Source of the DNA: an uncultured Cohaesibacter sp.
GTDB lineage: Bacteria; Pseudomonadota; Alphaproteobacteria; Rhizobiales; Cohaesibacteraceae
Assembly (NCBI RefSeq): GCF_963682185.1
Contig: NZ_OY821667.1
Location: 3,857,501 to 3,921,500 of the forward strand
DNA length: 64,000 nt
Direction of reading: 5' to 3'
The notes under the pieces are model-generated. The model was not told the DNA's origin. It was given only the letters and a program-made list of their open reading frames with translations, and did no database searches. A program made the translations under genes and the position numbers. Every line of letters begins with the position of its first letter. Position 1 is the first letter of the stretch. Of this stretch, positions 1 through 7,610 are shown in pieces.

Positions 1-543
1 CACCGGTTCCATCATCTCAACGCACCGCTGGCGTCAGAGCCGGGACTCGCTACCTCAAAAGCTCGTGGATGGTTTGATACGGATTCCAAATTATTCAGCT
101 ATCGCGGAGGTCGTGTTCTGGCCGCGGTCTTCCCAACGATGACGGAAGCATTCGCAGACGCGCTGCTGGAGGAGATCGCGAAAGGTCGACCGGAGGATGC
201 AAAATTCGTCGTCGCTGTAATGTCGAATTACCAAGGGGAAGAGACCACGCATGGCGTTTTAAAGGCCTTGCTCAGAACGTTTCCCGATGAAGAGATAGTC
301 GAAGTCGGCGTGGAGCAAAGCATGCGCAACACCGGCGTTGTTGGCGGTGAATTCGGCTTCGTCGAGGCGCTTCGAGCGAAGAGGGCCCTGGTCCAACCCT
401 GGCTGGACGAAGATGGCGCCGTCGGGAAGTTTGCAGCGGAGCTGACGCGCTCTCTGGATAGCTCGATCCTCTCCGAAAAACGAAGCGCCGACGCCAGAAA
501 GGCACTGCGCGAAATCGAATTCGACAATGACGACTACGAGTGA
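1..543 (+). CDS. hypothetical protein, 5' end outside window
   Basis: The reading frame is open from the first base of the window to the TGA at 541-543, giving at least 180 residues, so the gene starts upstream. An internal ATG at 139 could serve as a start, but the open frame before it (with FHHLNAPLASEPG) looks coding. The protein is acidic towards its C terminus, which ends in DNDDYE, and has no signal peptide or membrane segment. I recognise no family. About 240 bp separate it from the convergent AraC gene. Confidence 0.5.
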   Translation, partial: HRFHHLNAPLASEPGLATSKARGWFDTDSKLFSYRGGRVLAAVFPTMTEAFADALLEEIAKGRPEDAKFVVAVMSNYQGEETTHGVLKALLRTFPDEEIVEVGVEQSMRNTGVVGGEFGFVEALRAKRALVQPWLDEDGAVGKFAAELTRSLDSSILSEKRSADARKALREIEFDNDDYE

Positions 544-785
544 CGGGCTTGATGCTGGTTGAGACTTCCGCGAGATTCGGCTAGCCTCGTCACATGCGAC
601 GAAACTAACGTCCATTGCGAGTCCGCGCCCTACCTGACGAATGAATGTCTGCTTTCGGGCTCTTTGCTGAAGCCTCGAACGTCCAAGATCGGCGCGATTT
701 TAGTCATTCTTGTAATCTGCAGCAAATGACCGCTTTCCGCCCCGACTGGCAATTCTGGGTTTATTTGTTACCTGCATCTATATGA

Positions 786-1523
786 TTAGCTTGGAAAGCA
801 GGCCCGGTGATCAGAGCCTTTCACACAAACTTCCGAAGGCAGCTTTCCTTCCGCCGCCTGAAAGGCACGTGAGAAGGCGTCGGGTGAACCATAGCCATAG
901 TTACGTGCGACCTGTCCGACCCGCTCTCCACGCTGAAGCGCTTCCTTTGCTCGGTCGAGCCTCCAATGGCGCAGATAGCTGATCGGGGTTTCGCCGACTG
1001 TTGTCCGGAAGCTGCGCATGAAGGCGGCGCGAGACATCCCTGCAAGATCGGCAAGATCTGCTGCTTGCCAGTTACGGCCCGGATTGTCATGCATCGCGAC
1101 GATGGCGCGGGCCAGACGCGGATCGGAAAGGCCAGCCAGCGGGCCTGACTTGATATGTCCTGCTGCGATTTCGTCCCTGAGGAGATGTATGATCATCGCT
1201 TTGACATAGGCATCGCGTAGCGCACGCGTTCCGCATCGTGGATCCTGTGTTTCTGATACCAGAAGCCGGGCGAGGGCTTGCGCTTCACCCTTGAGCATCA
1301 GGTGTTCGCCGACGAGGGCAGAGAAGGGGCCTTGGCTCGCGGGAGGCGACAGGCCGATGGATACAACGGCTTGATCTGATGGGCCAACCATGACTCGGCT
1401 GACATCATCAGAGATCGAGAGATCAGCCGTCTCTTCAGGCCCGGCATACACCGCTTCAACGGATATTCCTTGAATGAGGCTGGCGAGCCTATCAAGCGAG
1501 GCACAAGGATTTTTGATACTCAT
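786..1523 (-). CDS. AraC-family transcriptional regulator
   Basis: This 245-residue protein has an AraC N-terminal ligand domain (roughly residues 5-130) and a C-terminal double helix-turn-helix (about 145-240). The HTH carries WQAADLADLAGMSRAAFMRSFR and then the family signature VARNYGYGSPDAFSRAF. The ATG at 1523 was chosen over an in-frame TTG at 1553. The gene is divergent from the peroxiredoxin-like gene at 1613 and their 5' ends lie about 90 bp apart. Control of that neighbour is therefore likely but inferred. The effector is unknown. Confidence 0.88.
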   Translation of the reverse strand: MSIKNPCASLDRLASLIQGISVEAVYAGPEETADLSISDDVSRVMVGPSDQAVVSIGLSPPASQGPFSALVGEHLMLKGEAQALARLLVSETQDPRCGTRALRDAYVKAMIIHLLRDEIAAGHIKSGPLAGLSDPRLARAIVAMHDNPGRNWQAADLADLAGMSRAAFMRSFRTTVGETPISYLRHWRLDRAKEALQRGERVGQVARNYGYGSPDAFSRAFQAAEGKLPSEVCVKGSDHRACFPS

Positions 1524-1612
1524 TGTCGGACTTTCTGGACCATGTCCGTTCAATCGTATCCTATTCTGCAGGTCATCACAATTCCCTTTGTTTTGATCAT
1601 CAGGAGCCTCTC

Positions 1613-2149
1613 ATGTTGATGCCACGCCAGAAGACACCAGACCTCTCCCTGCCAATCGTTGGAGGAGGGCAGTTTGTCCTCTCTGAAGAAAAGGCGGATC
1701 TCGGAACCATCATCTGCTTTTATCGCGGACTGCATTGCCCCCTCTGCGCCACCTATCTCAAGGAGTTGGAACGGCTGACGCCGGATTTTGCCGAGCGAGG
1801 CATCACGACGGTCGCAGTTTCCTCAGATCCGGAAGACCGGGCTGCCGAGATGGCCAAACGCATCGGAGCGTCCTCCCTGCGTATCGCCTATGACTTGCCT
1901 TTGAAGGAAGCGAAAGATTGGGGGCTCTATATCTCCACGTCGCGGGGCAAGTCATCCATCGGCATCGAAGAGCCAGCCCTCTTCTCGGAGCCGGGCTTGT
2001 TCCTGATCACACCTCAGCAGACGCTCTACTACATGTCGGTACAGACCATGCCATTCGTTCGGCCGCATTTCTCGGAGCTTTTGGCCGCGACGGATTCCGC
2101 CATCAAGAAAAACTACCCCGCGCGCGGGGAATATTCCGGCGAGCTGTAG
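1613..2149 (+). CDS. peroxiredoxin-like (AhpC/TSA fold) protein
   Basis: The product is 178 residues with a thioredoxin fold. The segment FYRGLHCPLCATYLKELERL near residue 40 carries a C-P-L-C pair at the position of the peroxidatic cysteine in AhpC/TSA proteins. It probably reduces peroxides or acts as a cytoplasmic thiol oxidoreductase. The start at 1613 is set by an AGGAG at 1602-1606; a longer frame from 1523 would overlap the divergent AraC gene. The AraC regulator next door is the obvious candidate controller. The substrate and reductant cannot be told from the sequence. Confidence 0.82.
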   Translation: MLMPRQKTPDLSLPIVGGGQFVLSEEKADLGTIICFYRGLHCPLCATYLKELERLTPDFAERGITTVAVSSDPEDRAAEMAKRIGASSLRIAYDLPLKEAKDWGLYISTSRGKSSIGIEEPALFSEPGLFLITPQQTLYYMSVQTMPFVRPHFSELLAATDSAIKKNYPARGEYSGEL

Positions 2150-2308
2150 GGCTGCAGAACAACTTGAGAGCGGTCAACCAGTGCCGCTCTTTCAAGAAAA
2201 CCTGCAATATATCCAAAAAAATCGCAACTGAACTTTACCGTAAATTAGCAGGGTGCATTGTAAAGACAGCGGCATCAAGGATCGATGGGTATAGAGCAAA
2301 GGGACTTT

Positions 2309-3054
2309 ATGTCGAGGACAGAGACAAAAGCGAATTGGAAGATTTTTCTTGTTGCTTTGGCTGTTACTCTGCTTTCTTTGTTCTTGTCCCTGCTTGTGAC
2401 CTATATCGTCACGCATATACTTCATGGCTATATGAACCATACCTCAGTAGTCATCGCCACCATTGTTCCCACAGTCGTCGCTGGTCCGGTTACCTGGTTC
2501 GTCGAGAGCTATAGGCAGAAAGCCAACGACGCGCTTGCTCGCTTGCAGGTGCTCAAGGATGAGCTGGAGCATCAGGCCAATCACGATACGCTGACAGGCA
2601 TCCTCAACCGTCGCAGCTTCATTGCAAGAGTTGCGGACAAGACGGATGGGGTTTTGATTTCCATCGACGTTGATCACTTCAAGCGGATCAATGATACCTA
2701 TGGTCATGCCGCAGGCGATATGGCTTTGGTGCAAATCACACAAGCGATCTCGAATGCGGTGCGCGAAAGTGATCTGTTCGCACGCCTGGGCGGTGAGGAA
2801 TTCGCTGTCTTTGCCAATGACGCGCCAAGGATCTGGCAGAGCGCATACGCCTGGCAGTAAATGCCGTCGACTTCTCGCCAGAAGAGGGCGTGCGCCATGA
2901 ACTGAGTGTCAGCATCGGCTCAGCCTTCAGTTCCGAGAGCAGAGACTTCGATGCGATGGTGGCTATTGCAGACCAGCGCCTATATTGTGCTAAGGAAAAT
3001 GGCAGGAACCGAGCCATCTTCCCGGATGCAGGCGATCTGAAACAGGTGGCTTAA
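2309..3054 (+). pseudogene. membrane-anchored GGDEF protein, frameshifted
   Basis: The N-terminal frame encodes two hydrophobic segments (about residues 10-60), a coiled linker and a GGDEF domain with GILNRRSF, DVDHFKRINDTYGH and the active-site GGEEF. After FANDA, near 2822-2827, the coding frame changes. The rest of the domain (KDLAERIR to DQRLYCAKENGRNR) continues in another frame to the TAA at 3052-3054. Compared with ordinary GGDEF domains about five codons are also missing at the break, so a deletion of 13-16 nt fits better than a single-base error. Intact, it would make cyclic di-GMP at the inner membrane. An alternative start is the ATG at 2285. Confidence 0.8.
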
Positions 3055-3088
3055 CTCTCCACAAGCCAACCGGTCAGGCAATGGCGGC

Positions 3089-3149
3089 GCCCGACTAATA
3101 TCCGTCGGCGGGAGACCCGCCTTTACAGCGCGAAGCAAATTAGTCGGGC
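3089..3149. repeat. nested inverted repeat (stem within stem)
   Basis: A perfect 11-bp inverted repeat, GCCCGACTAAT (3089-3099) with ATTAGTCGGGC (3139-3149), encloses a second perfect hairpin, GGCGGG-AGA-CCCGCC (3107-3121), which is followed by TTT. The inner stem could act as a terminator for the broken GGDEF gene. The outer stem is not explained by a terminator. Confidence 0.6.
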
Positions 3150-3258
3150 TTGGCCATCATGGCCCTCGCAAAAGACTTGGGCTGTCAGACCGCTTGTCTC
3201 GGGGGCATTCGTCGCCATGAAGGCCGCGATGGTTGCGGTCCAATCGATGGAGAGCCCC

Positions 3259-4185
3259 ATGAATGCTTTCGATGACATCACCTCAGAATCCATCTCGTCG
3301 CCAACCGATCATATCGTCCAACAACTTGAGCTCTACGGCTATCACCCGGCTGCGGGAGAGGCTGATCCACGCGACCCACCGGAGGACCTCAGTATCGAAG
3401 GTGCTGTCGCTGATATCTTTGATGCCCTTGTCGCCACCATGTCAGACACCAGCCTTGATCCCGACCTTCCTGAAATGCTCTGGTCCATGGTCAATATCTT
3501 CCATCGTGCGCTAGACAGGATCGAGCGCAAGCTCGACGATAACGAGCAAGCGCAAAAGCGCCTTCAGCGCGAACAGGATGGCTCCGAGGTGAAATCCGTC
3601 CAGCTCGAAACCTTGATCGCTATGGGGCAGGGGCTGTTGGACCGCCGTAACAGCATGGAACATTTCCGCGAAACCGCAGCAGACCACTTTGCCAGCTTCA
3701 CCGGAACGCCTTGGACGCCAAGGACTGGTTCGCGTGTTGACCATCGCCATCTGACGGCTGCCATGGTCGATAGCCGGGATTTCATTGCTGCCAAGCACCG
3801 CTCCGAGCATGAAAGCCTTCTTCCACCTGGCGTGAAAATCGCCTTCTCAGGTGGCGACACTTCAGACCATCGTCTGATCTGGGACAGGCTTGATCAGGTT
3901 CTTGCCAAGCACCCTGACATGGTTCTGCTGCATGGTGGCTCACCCAAAGGAGCCGAAAAGATTGCCGCTCTCTGGGCCTCTCAGCGCAAAGTGCCTCAGG
4001 TCGCCTTCAAGCCTGATTGGTCGGTACATGGCAAAGCTGCCCCCTTCAAACGCAATGATCTGATGCTTGAGGCGCTACCGATTGGGGTCATTCTCTTTCC
4101 GGGCACCGGTATTCAGGAAAATCTCTCAGATAAAGCCCGCAAGCTTGGCATTCCCGTCTATCGCATCAACCAAGGTGGCGCGTAA
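3259..4185 (+). CDS. DUF2493 (SLOG-type) protein
   Basis: The protein has 308 residues. The C-terminal third (about 205-305) matches the DUF2493 pattern: IAFSGGDTSDHRLIWDRLD, then VLLHGGSPKGAEKIAALWA, and FKPDWSVHGKAAPFKRNDLM. This Rossmann-like SLOG fold is thought to bind nucleotide-type ligands. The N-terminal part is acidic and helical. The ATG at 3259 is preceded by GGAG at 3249-3252; earlier in-frame ATGs at 3217 and 3250 lack a comparable site. DUF2493 genes are frequent on alphaproteobacterial plasmids and ICEs, which fits an island. Function unknown. Confidence 0.8.
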   Translation: MNAFDDITSESISSPTDHIVQQLELYGYHPAAGEADPRDPPEDLSIEGAVADIFDALVATMSDTSLDPDLPEMLWSMVNIFHRALDRIERKLDDNEQAQKRLQREQDGSEVKSVQLETLIAMGQGLLDRRNSMEHFRETAADHFASFTGTPWTPRTGSRVDHRHLTAAMVDSRDFIAAKHRSEHESLLPPGVKIAFSGGDTSDHRLIWDRLDQVLAKHPDMVLLHGGSPKGAEKIAALWASQRKVPQVAFKPDWSVHGKAAPFKRNDLMLEALPIGVILFPGTGIQENLSDKARKLGIPVYRINQGGA

Positions 4186-4191
4186 GCGCCA
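4176..4191. terminator. hairpin between convergent genes
   Basis: TGGCGC-GTAA-GCGCCA forms a 6-bp stem overlapping the stop codon of the DUF2493 gene, just before the stop of the convergent RES gene. There is no long T-run, so a shared terminator is only plausible. Confidence 0.35.
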
Positions 4192-4196
4192 TCCTC

Positions 4197-4940
4197 CTAA
4201 TTCAGACGATCATCTGCAAAGTCGCTCTTGAGAAACTCAAGGCTGAGTGCAGGGAAAGCGCAAATGGCTTGAGCTAGATCCGGGCGCATGTGAATATGCC
4301 ATGTCTGATGGGCTATCGGTTCTGGAGACGCGAAAGCAACAGGATCAAGCACCGCCAGATTGGCACCGGATTTCGGATCCCGAACCGATTGGTAACGAAT
4401 GATCTCCGCTTGCGCTTCTCTGGCCTTGTCCGAGAGATCGAGGCAGGCATTGTAGTCCTGCTTGTTCGTCCAGAGTTCGGCATCCTGAGCCAAAGGATCA
4501 GACATCAGATCCAGCATTTTCGCTGTTTTGAGAGCCACAGCAAAGGCTGTGTGGACCAAGGCATTGATCGGGAAGGGCGTGTCAGGTGACTCTGAGAAAA
4601 AGAGATAGCGATAGAAAACAGTCTCAGCCATCGCCGTCTCGACCTGTTCCGACGCATAGAATACGCCGGGTGTCATGCCCGCACGCCGAAAGCGGGATGC
4701 ATGCGGATAGGGTTTATAGCGGAATGGCGTGAACAACAGAAAATGGAGATGAGCACAAGCCTCAGGCACTTGCGGCTTTACCTCGTCGAGCATTTCTTCG
4801 AGTAGCTGCTGTTCATCAAGCGTATCGACCAGCTTTTGGGTAGATATCTGGTGTCGTGCCTCTACCACCCGCCAGCCAGTGCCATCATACGGAGCAAGCT
4901 CAGATGATAGCGCGTCGACTGTCCAGATAGTTTGAGACAT
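4197..4940 (-). CDS. RES-domain toxin
   Basis: This 247-residue protein carries the RES signature in order: an early arginine in GWRVVEARH, the glutamate in GVFYASEQVETAMAE, and the serine in IRYQSVRDP followed by GANLAVLDP. RES toxins are ADP-ribosyltransferase-fold enzymes that deplete cellular NAD+. The gene starts inside the upstream antitoxin gene (41-bp overlap), so the two are translationally coupled. It is longer than minimal RES toxins (about 150 residues) and has an extra helical segment before the core. Confidence 0.88.
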   Translation of the reverse strand: MSQTIWTVDALSSELAPYDGTGWRVVEARHQISTQKLVDTLDEQQLLEEMLDEVKPQVPEACAHLHFLLFTPFRYKPYPHASRFRRAGMTPGVFYASEQVETAMAETVFYRYLFFSESPDTPFPINALVHTAFAVALKTAKMLDLMSDPLAQDAELWTNKQDYNACLDLSDKAREAQAEIIRYQSVRDPKSGANLAVLDPVAFASPEPIAHQTWHIHMRPDLAQAICAFPALSLEFLKSDFADDRLN

Positions 4941-5283
4941 TCAAAAGCCCTGCAACACTCATGATGGCATCAAGAGGCGTAGCCTCCAGCGCCTTGTTTC
5001 TGTTCTTCATCCATTGACGGGCAACCACTTCGTCACCGCCCGTGATCGCGTCCAACGAACGGAAAACGCGGACAAGATGCAAAGCCAGCTCAAACTCCTT
5101 TGAGCCCTCGTCAAGCACATAGCCGCCCTTCTTCATGCGCGAAACGGTTGGAGGCGAGAGGCCGATCACACCAGCCAATTGGCCAGCTGTCAGCCCAAGA
5201 CGCTCAGCGGCACCAAGTACGGCCTTGGTCGCCACTTGTCCACGTGATGCATTCGCTTTTGCTGAGTTCAGAACCTGTCGCAT
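4900..5283 (-). CDS. Xre/MbcA/ParS-type antitoxin
   Basis: The 127-residue product has an N-terminal helix-turn-helix (AERLGLTAGQLAGVIGLSPPTVSRMKKG) and a C-terminal toxin-binding domain ending in a conserved pattern (ARQWMKNRNKALEATPLDAI). It should bind its own promoter and neutralise the RES toxin encoded immediately downstream. The ATG at 5283 was chosen because GGAG lies about 7 nt before it; an in-frame ATG four codons earlier (5295) is the alternative. The promoter region has repeated palindromes suited to autoregulation. Confidence 0.87.
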   Translation of the reverse strand: MRQVLNSAKANASRGQVATKAVLGAAERLGLTAGQLAGVIGLSPPTVSRMKKGGYVLDEGSKEFELALHLVRVFRSLDAITGGDEVVARQWMKNRNKALEATPLDAIMSVAGLLNVSNYLDSRRAII

Positions 5284-5295
5284 GGTCTTCTCCAT

Positions 5296-5338
5296 AATTT
5301 CTATGGAAAATATAGCATGGAAAAATTTCTATTGAAAG
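5296..5338 (-). promoter_or_regulatory. toxin-antitoxin promoter with two operator repeats
   Basis: Two copies of an imperfect palindrome, AATTTCTATGGAAAA (5296-5310) and AATTTCTATTGAAAG (5324-5338), lie 28 bp apart. On the minus strand TTTCAA and TATATT with a 17-bp spacer overlap both copies. This is the expected layout for a promoter repressed by the Xre antitoxin. Confidence 0.55.
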
Positions 5339-5345
5339 AAATTTG

Positions 5346-5447
5346 TTGACTCAATTCTCAAATTCGCCCTATAAATACATAAAAATAAAAAAAGTAGCGC
5401 CTGCCTATTTAATTTATGTTGACTCAATTTTTGGTGGAGTGTATAAG
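5346..5447 (+). promoter_or_regulatory. two tandem sigma70-like promoters
   Basis: P1 is TTGACT (5346-5351), 18 bp, TATAAA (5370-5375). P2 is TTGACT (5419-5424), 17 bp, TATAAG (5442-5447). Both -35 boxes sit inside the same 13-mer, TGTTGACTCAATT (5344-5356 and 5417-5429), so the promoter appears duplicated. They read into the DUF4258-like gene and the restriction locus. Confidence 0.55.
5392..5408 (+). repeat. 17-bp direct repeat, copy 1
   Basis: AAGTAGCGCCTGCCTAT recurs with one mismatch at 5746-5762. The two copies bracket the DUF4258-like gene. Copy 1 lies between the two tandem promoters. Confidence 0.6.
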
Positions 5448-5475
5448 TTCTCCTATCAACACGGAGCATCCCTTC

Positions 5476-5751
5476 ATGAACACGTCCAATCATTTTGATC
5501 GCAGAATGAACCAACGCGGCATTAGGAAAGGCCTTACCGATCTCGCCCTTGAACTGGGCGAGATAGACGGTGACCGTTATGTCCTGACCACGAGCATCAT
5601 CGACGAGGAACTCGAGCAAATGCGTCGCAAGCGGAAGATCCTTGACGATGCCCGTAAGAAGGGGGGAGTGGTCGTCGTAGCTGAGCATAGCACCCTGATT
5701 ACGACCTATCACACCGATAGCTTTAATGCTAAGTTAGCAAAAAATAAGTAG
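5476..5751 (+). CDS. small DUF4258-like protein
   Basis: The protein has 91 residues. Its N terminus, NHFDRRMNQRGIRKGLTDLAL, resembles the H-xxx-RMxxRGI start of DUF4258 proteins, and the C-terminal VVVVAEHSTLITTYHT resembles the closing strand of that fold. DUF4258 proteins are small RelE/BrnT-like folds, some proposed as toxins. The ATG at 5476 has GGAG at 5463-5466. It lies directly before the degenerate methylase gene, probably in one transcript. No partner antitoxin is obvious. The family call is from pattern only. Confidence 0.5.
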   Translation: MNTSNHFDRRMNQRGIRKGLTDLALELGEIDGDRYVLTTSIIDEELEQMRRKRKILDDARKKGGVVVVAEHSTLITTYHTDSFNAKLAKNK

Positions 5752-5762
5752 CCCCTGCCTAT
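5746..5762 (+). repeat. 17-bp direct repeat, copy 2
   Basis: AAGTAGCCCCTGCCTAT overlaps the stop codon of the DUF4258-like gene and lies 8 bp before the next start. It differs from copy 1 at 5392-5408 by one base. Confidence 0.6.
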
Positions 5763-5770
5763 AGGTTTCC

Positions 5771-7498
5771 ATGAAAACTCAAGAAATTCTCTCCCAACTC
5801 AGGTTGGCTCGCAATGTTTCGGAAGGGCTTTTTGCTCTTCTAGAGATCACTTCAAACCTGGCCGGCCCCAACAAGCCGCTGGAAAAGCTTGCCTGCGTAA
5901 ATTCCGTGCGCAAGGAAATTGCCCAAGTCTTCGAAGGCGTCGGCCGTGCTTTGCTTGGCACCTCGCAACGAGAACGGTACCAGATCCTGTCTGAACTCTT
6001 CGACGCCACTTTTGACGGACGTGCCAGCTTTGAAGTTTGGATCCGGCCTGAGGCGAGCCGAAAAGTTGCTGACATGATCGGTGATGCGGCCTCCGTTCGT
6101 TTCTCATATCCGGCCTCTATCCGCCCCTGCCTAGACTACGCCATGGAAAGCGTCGAAGTCGGCCGAACGCCTCTGATGAGCTTCGTGACACCTGATCGGG
6201 ACCAAGCGTTCTTTATGGAGCAGATTATAAAAATCCTGAGTATCGATGAAATGATCACCGTGGTAACCGGATGGGGTTGGGGCCGATGTGAAGTCAGCGA
6301 TGCCGCCGTTGAAGTGATGTTTCCGCCATTTGGTATGCCTGTGACGGATGAAGACACCATCCCAGAGCGCACCCTTGCAAGTCTCGGCTTGGAACACGGC
6401 AAGATTGGTCGCCTTCTCTCCGAGACGTTGGCTATAGCCGATGCTACGGAGATGACGCGGGGGCGAGTGATCCTCTCGACAACTACTGGCGCAATGTTTC
6501 GGATGGTCGGAAGCGAGGCCGTGGTGCGGGAAAACCTCATTCGTAGTGACCGCCTTCAGGCAATCATGGGCGTTCCATCAGGCATGATGTATACCAATAC
6601 CGGGATCCCTACGTTGCTCGTCATTTTGTCGACTTCCGGTGCGCAGCGCAACACGGTGTGCTTTGTCGATCTTGGGCATGAGCGCGTGGCATCGAAGGGG
6701 CGACGTGGCCGCTTCGAAATCGTACCCGACGCATCTTGGGCTGATCTGGCATCTTGGGCAAAGGTAACTGATCGGGCTCTGGCAAGAGATGTATCCATCG
6801 AGGAGATCCGCGACAACAACCTTGTTCTGACCCCCAACCGCTACCTGAGCACCGGAGCGCGCGAACGGATCGATGCCCTGTTGGCAAAACACGATGTTGC
6901 TGCTCTGGAGGATCTCGTTGAATTCATTCGGCCGGTCAGTATCTCCGAGGAGGAGGGGGGAGAATTCACCCTGCTTGAGGCGATGCCCTCAGACATTGGA
7001 CCTGACGGTTTCATCGGCGAGCCGAAGCGTGTCGTTCGGGTCAGCGCGGCCAAATACAACAAGGCCCGCAACCAGCGTCTGAGCCCCGGAGACGTGATAA
7101 TCGCGGTGAAGGGGACCGTGGGGGCTGTTGCTCTTGTGCCGGAGGGGATCCCCGAGGAAAACGCCGAAGCAATTTGGACTGCAGGGCAATCAATGATGAT
7201 CCTGCGTGCCACCCGGCGCGGAGGCATCGATGCCCTTGCTCTCTACGAGTATCTCTCTGATGCGACAGTGCAGGAACACATCCAGTCCTTGGCCGGAGGA
7301 GCCGTGATCCAGTCGATTGGCATGAAGGACCTCAAGGCGCTGCCTATCCCGCTTCCTGATCCTGAAACCCTAAAAGAGGTGCGATTGGGCTTCCAACGCC
7401 AGAAGGATATCCTTGCTCAAATTGAGGAGCTACGAAGGCAACTGGAGGATGATCGCTCCGCCTGCTGGCCCCATCGGGAGCTCCGAAGCACAAATTGA
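5771..7498 (+). CDS. degenerate N6-adenine methylase-like / HsdS-like fusion
   Basis: The 575-residue protein has the architecture of an HsdM catalytic core joined to an HsdS-type half. EVWIRPEASRKVADMIG aligns with the FTPxxVxxLMVxLL entry of HsdM. The following YPASIRP falls where motif I (DPACGTG) should be. MFPPFGMP stands where the catalytic NPPY/F should be. YTNTGIPTLLVILS matches the conserved NTGIQTYIWLLS strand. Residues from about 400 resemble a target recognition domain plus coiled coil (LAGGAVIQSIGMKDLKALPIPLP). With both SAM-binding and catalytic motifs replaced it should not methylate; a DNA-recognition or regulatory role is inferred. It sits just upstream of hsdM. Confidence 0.65.
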   Translation: MKTQEILSQLRLARNVSEGLFALLEITSNLAGPNKPLEKLACVNSVRKEIAQVFEGVGRALLGTSQRERYQILSELFDATFDGRASFEVWIRPEASRKVADMIGDAASVRFSYPASIRPCLDYAMESVEVGRTPLMSFVTPDRDQAFFMEQIIKILSIDEMITVVTGWGWGRCEVSDAAVEVMFPPFGMPVTDEDTIPERTLASLGLEHGKIGRLLSETLAIADATEMTRGRVILSTTTGAMFRMVGSEAVVRENLIRSDRLQAIMGVPSGMMYTNTGIPTLLVILSTSGAQRNTVCFVDLGHERVASKGRRGRFEIVPDASWADLASWAKVTDRALARDVSIEEIRDNNLVLTPNRYLSTGARERIDALLAKHDVAALEDLVEFIRPVSISEEEGGEFTLLEAMPSDIGPDGFIGEPKRVVRVSAAKYNKARNQRLSPGDVIIAVKGTVGAVALVPEGIPEENAEAIWTAGQSMMILRATRRGGIDALALYEYLSDATVQEHIQSLAGGAVIQSIGMKDLKALPIPLPDPETLKEVRLGFQRQKDILAQIEELRRQLEDDRSACWPHRELRSTN

Positions 7499-7509
7499 AT
7501 GAAATGCCA

Positions 7510-7526
7510 GGATTCTAGCGGAATCC
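7510..7526. repeat. short hairpin before hsdM
   Basis: GGATTC-TAGCG-GAATCC is a perfect 6-bp stem 11 nt after the stop of the upstream gene. There is no T-run. It could be a weak terminator or an RNA stability element within the operon. Confidence 0.35.
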
Positions 7527-7610
7527 CGGAAACCAACTATATCAATTCGCGATTTTTGCGCCTACCTTTGCGAGATTCGGAGAATTGTACTACCCAATTG
7601 GAGACTGGCC

